Below, piece by piece: positions 37,473 to 45,218 of a DNA stretch of 64,000 nucleotides (its first letter is position 1; each line of letters begins with the position of its first letter). Under the pieces are notes generated by a model that searched no databases, was not told where the DNA came from, and saw only the letters and a list, made by a program, of their open reading frames with translations. Made by a program: the position numbers and the translations under genes. Source of the stretch: Sphingobacterium sp. ML3W (GTDB lineage Bacteria; Bacteroidota; Bacteroidia; Sphingobacteriales; Sphingobacteriaceae); NCBI RefSeq assembly GCF_029542085.1, contig NZ_CP107036.1, positions 1,550,001 through 1,614,000 of the forward strand, given 5' to 3'.

Positions 37473-38558
37473 ATGATAAAGAATTTTTCAAAATACATTA
37501 TTGCCATCACATGCCTTTTAACGGCAATAACATCGCTGCATGGCCAAACAAAACAAAAACCGTTACAGATAGCAACACAGGGAAGTTTTGCTATCGGTGG
37601 CCTGAGCAGAGCAGAACCTGGTAATTTCAATGTCAACGATGCATTGAAGCCGCAGGGTCAGACCTATCATGGAGATCATGCCTATGCATTCTACCAGATT
37701 CCTGTAAAGGCTAAAAAATACCCGCTGGTTTTCCTACATGGTGCCGGGCAGTCCAAAAAGACATGGGAAACTACGCCGGATGGACGAGAGGGTTTTCAGA
37801 ACATTTTCCTGCGCCGTGATTTCGGCGTGTACCTGCTCGATCAGCCCCGACGCGGAGAAGCGGGAAAAAGCATGGTCGAAGCAACGATCAAGCCTGTTGC
37901 CGATGAACAGTTCTGGTTCACACAGTTCCGTTTAGGAAATTACCCGGATTACTTTCCAAATGTCCAATTTCCTAAAGATGCTGCCTCACTGGAGCAGTTT
38001 TACCGGCAGATGACGCCTAATACCGGAGCTTTTGATGCCAATGTGGTATCGGACGCTGTTTCCAGTTTATTTGACAAAATCGGTGATGGTATTTTGGTCA
38101 CCCATTCGCAGGGCGGTGGACCCGGATGGATGACCGCTATAAAAAATAATAAAGTCAAAGCTATTGTAGCCTACGAACCGTATAGTGGCTTTGTATTCCC
38201 CGAGGGAGAACTACCTCAACCCATCAAATCCGCAGGACTGTTTGGTGAGCTCAAAGGTACCGCTATCTCCCCCGAAGATTTCAAAAAGCTGACAGGTATA
38301 CCGATCGTGGTCTACTACGGTGATAACATCGCCAAAGAACCGACTACCGTATGGAACAGTGACCATTGGCGCTCGGGACTTGAAATGGCCCGGTTGTGGG
38401 CTGCCACTGTCAATAAACATGGCGGGGATGTGACCATAGTCCATCTGCCTGAAAAAGGAATCCTGGGAAATACACACTTTCCGTTTTCTGACCTTAACAA
38501 CGTGCAGATTGCCGATGAACTATCGAGTTGGCTGAAACAAAAAAAGCTGGATAAGTAA
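37473..38558 (+). CDS. Exported alpha/beta hydrolase (esterase-713-like)
   Basis: 361 aa with a Sec signal peptide ending near SLHGQ. Hydrolase features: oxyanion region VFLHGAGQSKKTWE, nucleophile elbow VTHSQGGGPGWM (Ser in H-S-Q-G-G), acidic residue near IPIVVYYGD, and a catalytic-His region GILGNTHFPFSDLNN, as in Alcaligenes esterase 713-like proteins. Periplasmic or secreted; substrate unknown. Ten bp after the second AKR gene, so part of that transcript. Confidence 0.87.
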   Translation: MIKNFSKYIIAITCLLTAITSLHGQTKQKPLQIATQGSFAIGGLSRAEPGNFNVNDALKPQGQTYHGDHAYAFYQIPVKAKKYPLVFLHGAGQSKKTWETTPDGREGFQNIFLRRDFGVYLLDQPRRGEAGKSMVEATIKPVADEQFWFTQFRLGNYPDYFPNVQFPKDAASLEQFYRQMTPNTGAFDANVVSDAVSSLFDKIGDGILVTHSQGGGPGWMTAIKNNKVKAIVAYEPYSGFVFPEGELPQPIKSAGLFGELKGTAISPEDFKKLTGIPIVVYYGDNIAKEPTTVWNSDHWRSGLEMARLWAATVNKHGGDVTIVHLPEKGILGNTHFPFSDLNNVQIADELSSWLKQKKLDK

Positions 38559-38559
38559 C

Positions 38560-38592
38560 ATTGGTAGCATTATCCGTAATCTGTATACCAAT
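38560..38592. promoter_or_regulatory. Candidate AraC-regulator binding element, copy 2
   Basis: Same layout as the element at 35510-35542: ATTGGTAG, TATCCGTAAT and TATACCAA with identical spacing. It lies in the 80-bp gap before the flavodoxin gene, the widest gap so far in the cluster, and suggests a second regulated promoter. Confidence 0.62.
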
Positions 38593-38638
38593 AAAGTAGG
38601 AAACTATAGAGAACTTTTTGTAAATCAGAAGGATACAA

Positions 38639-39286
38639 ATGAAAACTAAAGTACTATACGGATTTATTATCGGCATATTTCTCTCGGTGACTTCTTGCTC
38701 ACGGGCAGAAGAATCAGGAGCACAAAAGGATACTTCTCTGGTAGAGAAAGTAGATTCATTGCAGGACAAAAAGATATTGATCGTCTACCTGTCGAGGACA
38801 AAAAATACCAAAGTTCTTGCTGAGATTATCCACAGGAAAGTGGGTGGCAGCTTAGTGGGAATTGAATTGGATAAACCGTATCCAGCACATTATCAAACTA
38901 CCGTGGATCAGGTCGCCCAGGAAAATAGAACAGGCTACCTGCCCCCTCTTAAAACAAAAATCGATAGCATGGATACCTACGATGTGGTATTCATCGGTTT
39001 TCCGACCTGGGGAATGCAGCTGCCACCACCAATAAAAAGCTTCCTGAACGACTATAATCTAGCGGGAAAAACTGTCATCCCATTCAATACAAATGCTGGT
39101 TATGGTATAGGCAGTACTTTTGACACCGTCCAGCAGCTCTGCCCGGACAGTAAAGTCCTTGAGGGATATTCAACCAAAGGCGGTGTGGAACGTGATGGCA
39201 TCCTTTTCGTGATGGAAGGTGATAAAGAAAAATCGGTTGAAAAGGAAATTCAGCATTGGCTTGTGAAAATCGGCCTAGCAAAATAA
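38639..39286 (+). CDS. Flavodoxin-domain lipoprotein
   Basis: 215 aa: a lipoprotein signal (GIFLSVTSC, lipid on about Cys20), a short linker and a flavodoxin fold (PF12682-like) with the phosphate loop LIVYLSRTKNTKVLAEII, FIGFPTWGMQLPPPIKSFL at the flavin site and TNAGYGIGSTFDTV. It should bind FMN and carry electrons outside the cytoplasm. Second promoter region of the cluster lies just upstream. Confidence 0.9.
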   Translation: MKTKVLYGFIIGIFLSVTSCSRAEESGAQKDTSLVEKVDSLQDKKILIVYLSRTKNTKVLAEIIHRKVGGSLVGIELDKPYPAHYQTTVDQVAQENRTGYLPPLKTKIDSMDTYDVVFIGFPTWGMQLPPPIKSFLNDYNLAGKTVIPFNTNAGYGIGSTFDTVQQLCPDSKVLEGYSTKGGVERDGILFVMEGDKEKSVEKEIQHWLVKIGLAK

Positions 39287-39307
39287 AAGATTTAAAATTA
39301 TTAAGAA

Positions 39308-40357
39308 ATGGAACATATCAAATATATCATTGTAGCCATGTTCATGGCAACAGGCATGATTTCCGAGGCGCAGGACAAATCAAAAAATCCATTTGGACTG
39401 GTCTACGGGGATGCTATTACTGAAAATATCAAAGGAAAAGTAAATATACATCCTGTAACCTATAAATTAAATGGAATAGATATCGCTGCAAATGTATATA
39501 CGCCAGCGGGCTATGACGCTTCAAAAAAATATCCGGCCGTCATCGTCGCACATCCCAACGGCGGGATCAAGGAGCAAACTGCCGGACTGTACGCGCAACG
39601 GCTTGCCGAGGCAGGTTACATAACCATTGCTGCTGACGCTTCTTATCAGGGAGCCAGTGGCGGAGAGCCCAGACATACGGATAAACCACAGTTCAGGACA
39701 GAAGATATCCATGGGATGGCAGACTATATAGCAGGCTATGCCGGTGTCGACCCTGCCCGTCTGGGTACACTTGGGATCTGTGGTGGCGGTGGTTATACCC
39801 TCAAAGCGGCACAATCAGATAAACGCCTTAAAGCCATTGCCACATTAAGTATGTTTAATTCAGGTGAAGTGAGACGTAATGGATTTCAGAATTCGCAGCT
39901 TAATACCATTGAGCAAAGGCTCAAACAAGCATCGGATGCGCGCGCACAGGAAGCAGCTGGTGGAGAGATCAAATATTCTGGTGTTGCTAGCATAACCGAC
40001 GAGGAAATCGCTAAAACGCCTACAGACCTCTATCGTGAAGGGTTTGAGTACTATTACAGAACCCACGCGCATCTAAATTCAACGTTTTTATATACCACCA
40101 GCAGCCTGATGGACCTAATGACCTGGGATGCGACTGATGGTATCGAACTAATCGACCAGCCTCTATTGATGATGGCGGGAAGCAAAGCAGACACCAAGTA
40201 TATGACGGATGAGGCTTTTCCGAAGGCAAAAAATGCGAAAAATAAAGAGCTGTTTTTAATTGATGGTGCAACGCACATCGAAACGTATTGGAAAAAAGAA
40301 CACGTTGCAAAAGCGGTAAATAAACTGGTTGATTTTTACGGTAAAAATCTTCAATAA
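39308..40357 (+). CDS. Exported alpha/beta hydrolase (dienelactone-hydrolase-like)
   Basis: 349 aa with a signal peptide ending near ISEAQ. The core shows VIVAHPNGGIKEQTAGLYAQ (oxyanion), the nucleophile elbow LGICGGGGYTL with Cys at the position usually held by Ser (as in dienelactone hydrolases), LLMMAGSKADTKYM and a final His in DGATHIETYW. Predicted periplasmic hydrolase of unknown substrate, 21 bp after the flavodoxin gene. Confidence 0.87.
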   Translation: MEHIKYIIVAMFMATGMISEAQDKSKNPFGLVYGDAITENIKGKVNIHPVTYKLNGIDIAANVYTPAGYDASKKYPAVIVAHPNGGIKEQTAGLYAQRLAEAGYITIAADASYQGASGGEPRHTDKPQFRTEDIHGMADYIAGYAGVDPARLGTLGICGGGGYTLKAAQSDKRLKAIATLSMFNSGEVRRNGFQNSQLNTIEQRLKQASDARAQEAAGGEIKYSGVASITDEEIAKTPTDLYREGFEYYYRTHAHLNSTFLYTTSSLMDLMTWDATDGIELIDQPLLMMAGSKADTKYMTDEAFPKAKNAKNKELFLIDGATHIETYWKKEHVAKAVNKLVDFYGKNLQ

Positions 40358-40378
40358 CAAACACAATATACTTTTATT

Positions 40379-40822
40379 ATGAGAAATTTATTGCTCAGCG
40401 TATGCTTGGCCCTATCCGGAATCCAAATCTCATTTGCCCAATCGGCTACAGATCAGGAAGTCATCAAACTTTCGAAAGACAAATGGCAATGGATGGCCGA
40501 GAAAAATGTCGATTCCTTGGCCAGCCTATTTCATGAAAAATCCATGTTTGTCCACATGGGCGGATCCTGGGGGAAACAGCGGGAACTCGAGGTGATAAAG
40601 AGTGGCGGCATTTGGTATAAAAAGGCTGATATCCACGAAGTATCTGTCAATATCATAGACAATACGGCTATCCTGCTCAATAGAATCGACCTATTGGCTG
40701 TAGTGGGTGGCAACGAGGTGACTAATCCTTTTATGGTTACGGAAGTGTATGTCAAACAAAATGGCTCCTGGAATTTAGGGTCACTATCATTCACTAAACT
40801 GCTTACTCCAGGAAATAGATAG
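40379..40822 (+). CDS. Exported NTF2-like (DUF4440) protein
   Basis: 147 aa with a signal peptide ending in SFAQ. The mature part has the SnoaL/DUF4440 pattern: a helical KDKWQWMAEKNVDSLASLFH, then MFVHMGGSWGKQRELEVIKS and beta strands to the end. NTF2-like pockets bind or isomerise small hydrophobic molecules; the role here is unknown. Same operon as its neighbours (21-bp gap). Confidence 0.87.
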   Translation: MRNLLLSVCLALSGIQISFAQSATDQEVIKLSKDKWQWMAEKNVDSLASLFHEKSMFVHMGGSWGKQRELEVIKSGGIWYKKADIHEVSVNIIDNTAILLNRIDLLAVVGGNEVTNPFMVTEVYVKQNGSWNLGSLSFTKLLTPGNR

Positions 40823-40875
40823 CCAACAACCAGAATAATGATCACAAAAAAGGTTACTAAAGACATTAAATAATA

Positions 40876-41604
40876 ATGAAGAGACAAAAGTTTATAATAC
40901 TATTAATACTGACATTATTCTGCCAAGCCTCCATGCTATACGCAGGCCAGCCGGCCAAAAGCGATTCTTTAAGTAACAAAGAAAAGGGACTTGTAAATAT
41001 TGCTGCTACCACGGCCAGCGGTGAACTGACAAAACTAAAAGATGCACTCAACAAAGGGCTTGATCATGGATTGACAACCAATCAGATTAAAGAGGGAATC
41101 ATACATCTTTATGCTTACGCTGGTTTTCCACGAAGTATACGAGGATTGCAGACCCTAATGGAAGTACTCGAGGAAAGAAGGTCTAAAGGCATAAATGACA
41201 GGACAGGTGCAGAGGCATCCCCTATTCGAAACGACAAGACAAAATACGATCGTGGAAAAGCTATATTGGAAAAGCTAACGGGTGTACCGGAAAGAGAGCC
41301 TAAAACTGGTTATGCCGCTTTTGCCCCAACTATCGAAGTATTTCTAAAAGAACATCTATTTGCCGATATTTTTGAACGGGATGTGCTCTCATACGCAGAA
41401 AGGGAACTTGTAACAGTATCTGTACTAGCCAGCATAGGCGGTGTGGAGCCGATGCTGAAATCTCATTTGACGATTTGTTTAAATGTTGGTTTATCCGAGG
41501 AAAAACTGCAGCAGTTTGTATCCATTATTGAGGTATCAGTAGGTAAAAAAGAAGCAATGGATGTGCAAAAAATATTGGCCAAGGTATTAGCAGCTAAAAA
41601 GTAA
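40876..41604 (+). CDS. Exported two-domain carboxymuconolactone decarboxylase-like protein
   Basis: 242 aa with a signal peptide ending near MLYAG and two CMD/AhpD-like helical domains: ELTKLKDALNKGLDHGLTTN...LYAYAGFPRSIRGL (about 50-105) and RELVTVSVLASIGGVEPMLK...LNVGLSEEKLQQF (about 170-220). The second lacks the CxxC pair of peroxide-reducing AhpD. Tandem CMD proteins next to a cupin are frequent in Bacteroidota; function not established. Confidence 0.88.
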   Translation: MKRQKFIILLILTLFCQASMLYAGQPAKSDSLSNKEKGLVNIAATTASGELTKLKDALNKGLDHGLTTNQIKEGIIHLYAYAGFPRSIRGLQTLMEVLEERRSKGINDRTGAEASPIRNDKTKYDRGKAILEKLTGVPEREPKTGYAAFAPTIEVFLKEHLFADIFERDVLSYAERELVTVSVLASIGGVEPMLKSHLTICLNVGLSEEKLQQFVSIIEVSVGKKEAMDVQKILAKVLAAKK

Positions 41605-41723
41605 GCAGTATATTGCTTTATCTGTATGGTGTACAAAAGAAAGGCCGTTGGTTTTCTTATCCCTTTGAGATTTCCCTAAAATTGGGTTTCATATTGATAA
41701 ACTTTAATTAAAAAACTAAAATC

Positions 41724-42215
41724 ATGAATTTAAAAAAAATAGTGATATTATGGGTAACGGGTATAGTGACCATCTCTTGTGGTCAACAGATTAAACAGGA
41801 AAAGACTGAACAGGATAAAACAAACGACCCAATTTTTGCCAAAGGTGTAAAGATTACAAACGACAACTTTACGGGAACAGCATATTTAAATAATCTTGTA
41901 ACAGCGGATAGCGTTAATCAGAACGCGGTCGGAAGTGTAACCTTTGAACCGGGTGCGAGGACCAAATGGCATTCCCATCCAGCGGGACAGATCATCCTGG
42001 CTTTGGATGGTGTGGGCTACTATCAGGAAGAAGGAAAAGCCAAGGTTGTCGTTCGCAAAGGTGAAGTTGTAAAATGCCCCGTAGACGTCCCGCATTGGCA
42101 TGGCGCAAGTGCCGATTCAGTTTTTGTACAGATTGCAATTACAGGCAGGGAAAAAGGGGAAACAGTCTGGCTTAAACCGGTGACCGATGAAGAGTATAAC
42201 CATGATCCTAAATAA
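41724..42215 (+). CDS. Cupin-domain lipoprotein
   Basis: 163 aa: lipoprotein signal (VTISCGQQ, lipid Cys near 19) and one cupin barrel with metal ligands in TKWHSHPAGQIILALDGVG and PVDVPHWHGAS. Similar cupins include manganese (R)-hydroxynitrile-lyase-like and decarboxylase-like enzymes. Last gene of the cluster, after a 119-bp gap, so it may have extra control. Confidence 0.88.
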   Translation: MNLKKIVILWVTGIVTISCGQQIKQEKTEQDKTNDPIFAKGVKITNDNFTGTAYLNNLVTADSVNQNAVGSVTFEPGARTKWHSHPAGQIILALDGVGYYQEEGKAKVVVRKGEVVKCPVDVPHWHGASADSVFVQIAITGREKGETVWLKPVTDEEYNHDPK

Positions 42216-42368
42216 TGATTGTGCGAGCTGTTAAAAAATGTAGATGAGCTATCAATTGTGCACCCATAACGCCATAGATTTGCTTCCATTGGTAGAAAGT
42301 GATTGCTTGGCCACGGGATACGGTAATGATTTTTAAATTTAACAACGGGTAAATTCTAAATTGTTCAC

Positions 42369-42407
42369 AAAAAAAGAAAAGGCCGCTTGGACAGTATCCT
42401 AGCGGCC
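42369..42407 (-). terminator. Rho-independent terminator after the broken Rpn gene
   Basis: GC-rich stem ggccgct / agcggcc with a 13-nt loop; read on the minus strand it is followed by ttttctttttttg. It ends leftward transcription from 43.3 kb and separates it from the cupin gene. Confidence 0.82.
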
Positions 42408-42432
42408 ATAAAATCCTATATTGTAATATGCT

Positions 42433-43354
42433 TTATTTTCCTTTAGTCTCCTTCTCCTCTACCTCGATCTGCTTTACAAACTCTTCAGTGACGTTCGCCA
42501 GTTCGGCAATATCCGAAATCGAAAACTTATTCAAAGACAACAGGTTTTTTATTACCTCTGCTTTTCCCTCTACTTTTCCTTCAGCCATTGCTTTTTCGCG
42601 CGCTCGTTTCAATAGCTCTTCCTGACTACTTCGGATACTCTCGGCATCCCATTTATTCCTTAAACTTGCGTTGTACATCTCTCGTTCCTCTGGTTTTAGT
42701 TTGCTATACTCTGCTAATTTAAATAACTTTTCAAATACCGGTTTCCGCAAATATTTTGAAAGTCCCTTCAGCGAGGACATATTTTTGAGTATATAAAGCC
42801 AACGATCTAAATCGTTATCTAACTCTGCCTCAGCTTTAACAAAGTTAACGAATTCAATATAATATAAAGCCCAGATCATCGTAAAATATTTTACCGTGAT
42901 CCCGATAACATAGACAAATATCGTGCAAAAAATACTTCTCCTCACCCACATCAGGCATCCTAAATCCATCCATTAATACAATGATATAGACTTCACTAAT
43001 TGCATAATTCCAAGCCCTTCGGTTTCCTTTAGGTGCCTGGTCCGCAATCAATTTACTACTGTAGTAAAGCATGCGCTTTTTCAAATTAACCTGTGCTGTG
43101 CGCTGCACTTCAATAATAAACCGTTCTCCATTGTCTGCGGTACAGGTCAGATCAAAAATAACGGAACCGATATCCTCCGTATCGCCAACATGCTCATTTT
43201 TGTTATAATATAAATCAGCAATAACCTTGCGACCTATAAAAAGTTCGTTTAAGAAAGCGATGAGAAGATCTTTATTGGTATCTGATCCGAAAACTTTTTT
43301 AAAGCCATAATCTGTCGTGATATCGATATATTTCGATTGTTTCAATTCACTCAT
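42433..43354 (-). pseudogene. Rpn/PD-(D/E)XK family protein, frameshifted
   Basis: N-terminal piece (42854-43354, 166 aa): YIDITTDYGFKKVFGSDTNK, VIADLYYNKNEHVGD and the nuclease core FDLTCTADNGERFIIEVQRT (D...E-x-Q). The C-terminal piece (42433-42870) is in another frame and continues YIEFVNFVKAEAELDNDLDR to the usual coiled tail (LKRAREKAMAEGKVEGKAE) and a short HTH-like end. One extra base around 42863-42868 (tatattatatt) separates them; removing it gives one protein of about 300 aa. Relatives (PF12784, RpnA-like) are recombination-promoting nucleases. Frameshift may be recent or a sequence error. Confidence 0.82.
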
Positions 43355-43599
43355 AATATATTGTTTTTAAATTGGTTAACAATACAAATATAAGTAATTA
43401 AAATATAAAAACTAATATTTTTAGTAAACAAATATTATTAACACATATATTTATTTGAATAATATCACACATGATTAAGGCCCTAATCATCCTACTCACT
43501 TTCGGGATCGCCTGAAAAATTCGCAAGAAATTGTTTCCGTCTTAAATATCTGTTTGGTGAATTTAATAAAATTAAATACAGACAGTGCTTAAAGAGCTT

Positions 43600-43885
43600 A
43601 ATGGTTTTTTTCATCAAATTCATAGAAAAGATCTTAGATTTCTTGTCAGCTACTTGTTGCCAGCATTTGACTGATCTTGAGAATGGCCAGTTCTTCATTT
43701 CGTTGTTTGATCTTTCTGATCTCCGGATTGCGGATGTGATCCAATACGGAGACGTCTCCCGCTTCTGCTTCAACAAGGTCATGGATAATGATCATTTTTA
43801 AAAGATAGGTTAAATCTACCTTCTCATCCAAAAGCGGCTCAATCAATATCGTCATCAGCGACATGCACCTTAATTTACCGGCCAT
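43600..43885 (-). pseudogene. HD-domain hydrolase fragment, second copy
   Basis: This reads EKVDLTYLLKMIIIHDLVEA and onward nearly as the gene at 0.3-0.8 kb, then shifts frame at DLFYEFDEKK. It also keeps a short part missing from the other copy (MSLMTILIEPLL), which fits the helix after the first metal His in this family. Both copies are damaged, at different places. Confidence 0.8.
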
Positions 43886-43977
43886 TGGAATAACTCTTAA
43901 AAACCTTATCCCTAATAAACCAAAATAACCAAGGGGTCGAAATGCTCCGGAATATGCAGTAACCGGAAGTGTCTTTT

Positions 43978-44190
43978 CTATCGTAAATGTTTAGGTTTAA
44001 GCTTTTGATCTGCACATTGTACAATTTCGTCAATACTTTTTGTCGTGTTTCTTGCTTTTTGACGAGTACACCTCAGTTTAATATCATTTTTTTGGTCGAT
44101 TTGCTCAAACTTAGAAAATAGTCCTTTGAACCTTGATATTTTTCAAATTCCATTTTTAAATCATTTGGAATTATCAGTTCTTCTATCTCG
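43978..44190 (-). pseudogene. YdeI/OmpD-associated family fragment
   Basis: Frame pieces EELIIPNDLKMEFEKYQGSK, DYFLSLSKSTKKMILN, a stop where the family has Trp, VLVKKQETRQK, then after a one-base shift SIDEIVQCADQKLKPKHLR. This is the conserved C-terminal half of YdeI-like proteins (S-x-S-x-K-K-x-x-x-x-W-I...A-K-R-x-E-T-R). The N-terminal half is missing. Confidence 0.7.
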
Positions 44191-44219
44191 TCTAAAATTG
44201 CCCATGATCCATTTTGTTT

Positions 44220-44555
44220 TGCAATTTATACTTCCTGTAAACCCTGATGATTCGAAGGCAGAAATGAACATTGAAAGTTCGTTGTCGTCCATTAAGGTAA
44301 AGCCAAGTTTATTATTTTATTAACCCGTTCAGGATGCAATAATGCTAAACTCCAAACAATATTTGTATCCCAGTTGTGGCCGACAAAGGTGGCATCCTTG
44401 TAACCAAAATGATCAAGTAGTGCAATAAGGTCACCGGTCAAATGTTCAATGTCATAATCCATTATTTCGGTCGGACAGGATTACCATAACCGCGTTAATT
44501 TGGGGCAATGACATGTTAGCCGGTATCAACAAGAGCCTGTATCTTTTTGATATAG
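44220..44555 (-). pseudogene. Epoxide-hydrolase-like alpha/beta hydrolase remnant
   Basis: Three pieces of one family with stops and a deletion: ALVDTG-HVIAPN-RGYGNPVRP, then YDIEHLTGDLIALLDHFGYK and DATFVGHNWDTNIVWSLALL (nucleophile Asp changed to Asn in GHNWD), PERVNK, and directly the C-terminal MDDNELSMFISAFESSGFTG. About 150 residues between the last two are lost. Non-functional. Confidence 0.72.
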
Positions 44556-44719
44556 GAAGGCGTCTCGCTCAACATTTCAAGTGGATGACATACCTTACAT
44601 GCCCAATATCCTCTGGTCGACCTAAAGAATTCGATATTGTCAGATTTCAGTTCGCTTACGTTACAAGATGTCCGACAAGTCTCTATTTTTAAAAGTCCTG
44701 CTTTTTGGAGGCAGGTCAC
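44556..44719 (-). pseudogene. Unidentified gene fragment
   Basis: An open frame reads NIEFFRSTRGYWACKVCHPL, then EMLSETPSYIKKI, and runs directly into the epoxide-hydrolase remnant. It has the look of a conserved enzyme tail but I cannot name the family. Confidence 0.35.
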
Positions 44720-45218
44720 AATTGTTTGTTTTCATTTCAATTTAAAGTATTTCTACTGTATCACTCCAAAAGCATTTATATTTCGCTAGGTTTGTTTTTC
44801 GATTCGCTAAATGTATAATTGAGGGATGGTTTTTCTGCAATCTGTAAAATTAAAAATTTCCCTGTATTCAGGGATGTTTTTGTAAACAGGATAAGCGTAG
44901 TTTTGGCAGACAACGTTCTTTATGGCATACAAAAAATTGCGTCGCTAATCTGAGTAAACGTGTACAATCAAGATTTTATACTTGGGACGTGAACGATGAG
45001 GTTACAGTTACTGTCGATCTTTATTTTTCATGATAAGAGTGAGCATAAAGATGTGGATGAATACTCCTACAGACCTTTCTTTCCGAACGGTTCATCTGCT
45101 GGAAAACATAAAATATCCGCTGTTTTTATGGACAGCGAATCTCATCTAAAACAATTGATATCGAACATACAGGAGCCGAAATTGCCTTTAAAAATAATTT
45201 AATAGACGAATAAAAACG
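44720..45218. other. 500-bp gap before the WG-repeat gene
   Basis: No supported gene. A short frame at 44996-45202 has no recognisable family and is probably part of decayed sequence. The last 50 bp are the leader of the WG-repeat gene. Confidence 0.45.

Noticed and set aside
42433..43354. Programmed ribosomal frameshifting in the Rpn-type gene
   Set aside because: No slippery heptamer with downstream structure is seen at the junction; a simple one-base insertion explains it better.
44996..45202. 68-aa plus-strand frame before the WG-repeat gene
   Set aside because: No domain and no homologue I recognise; position suggests leader or debris.
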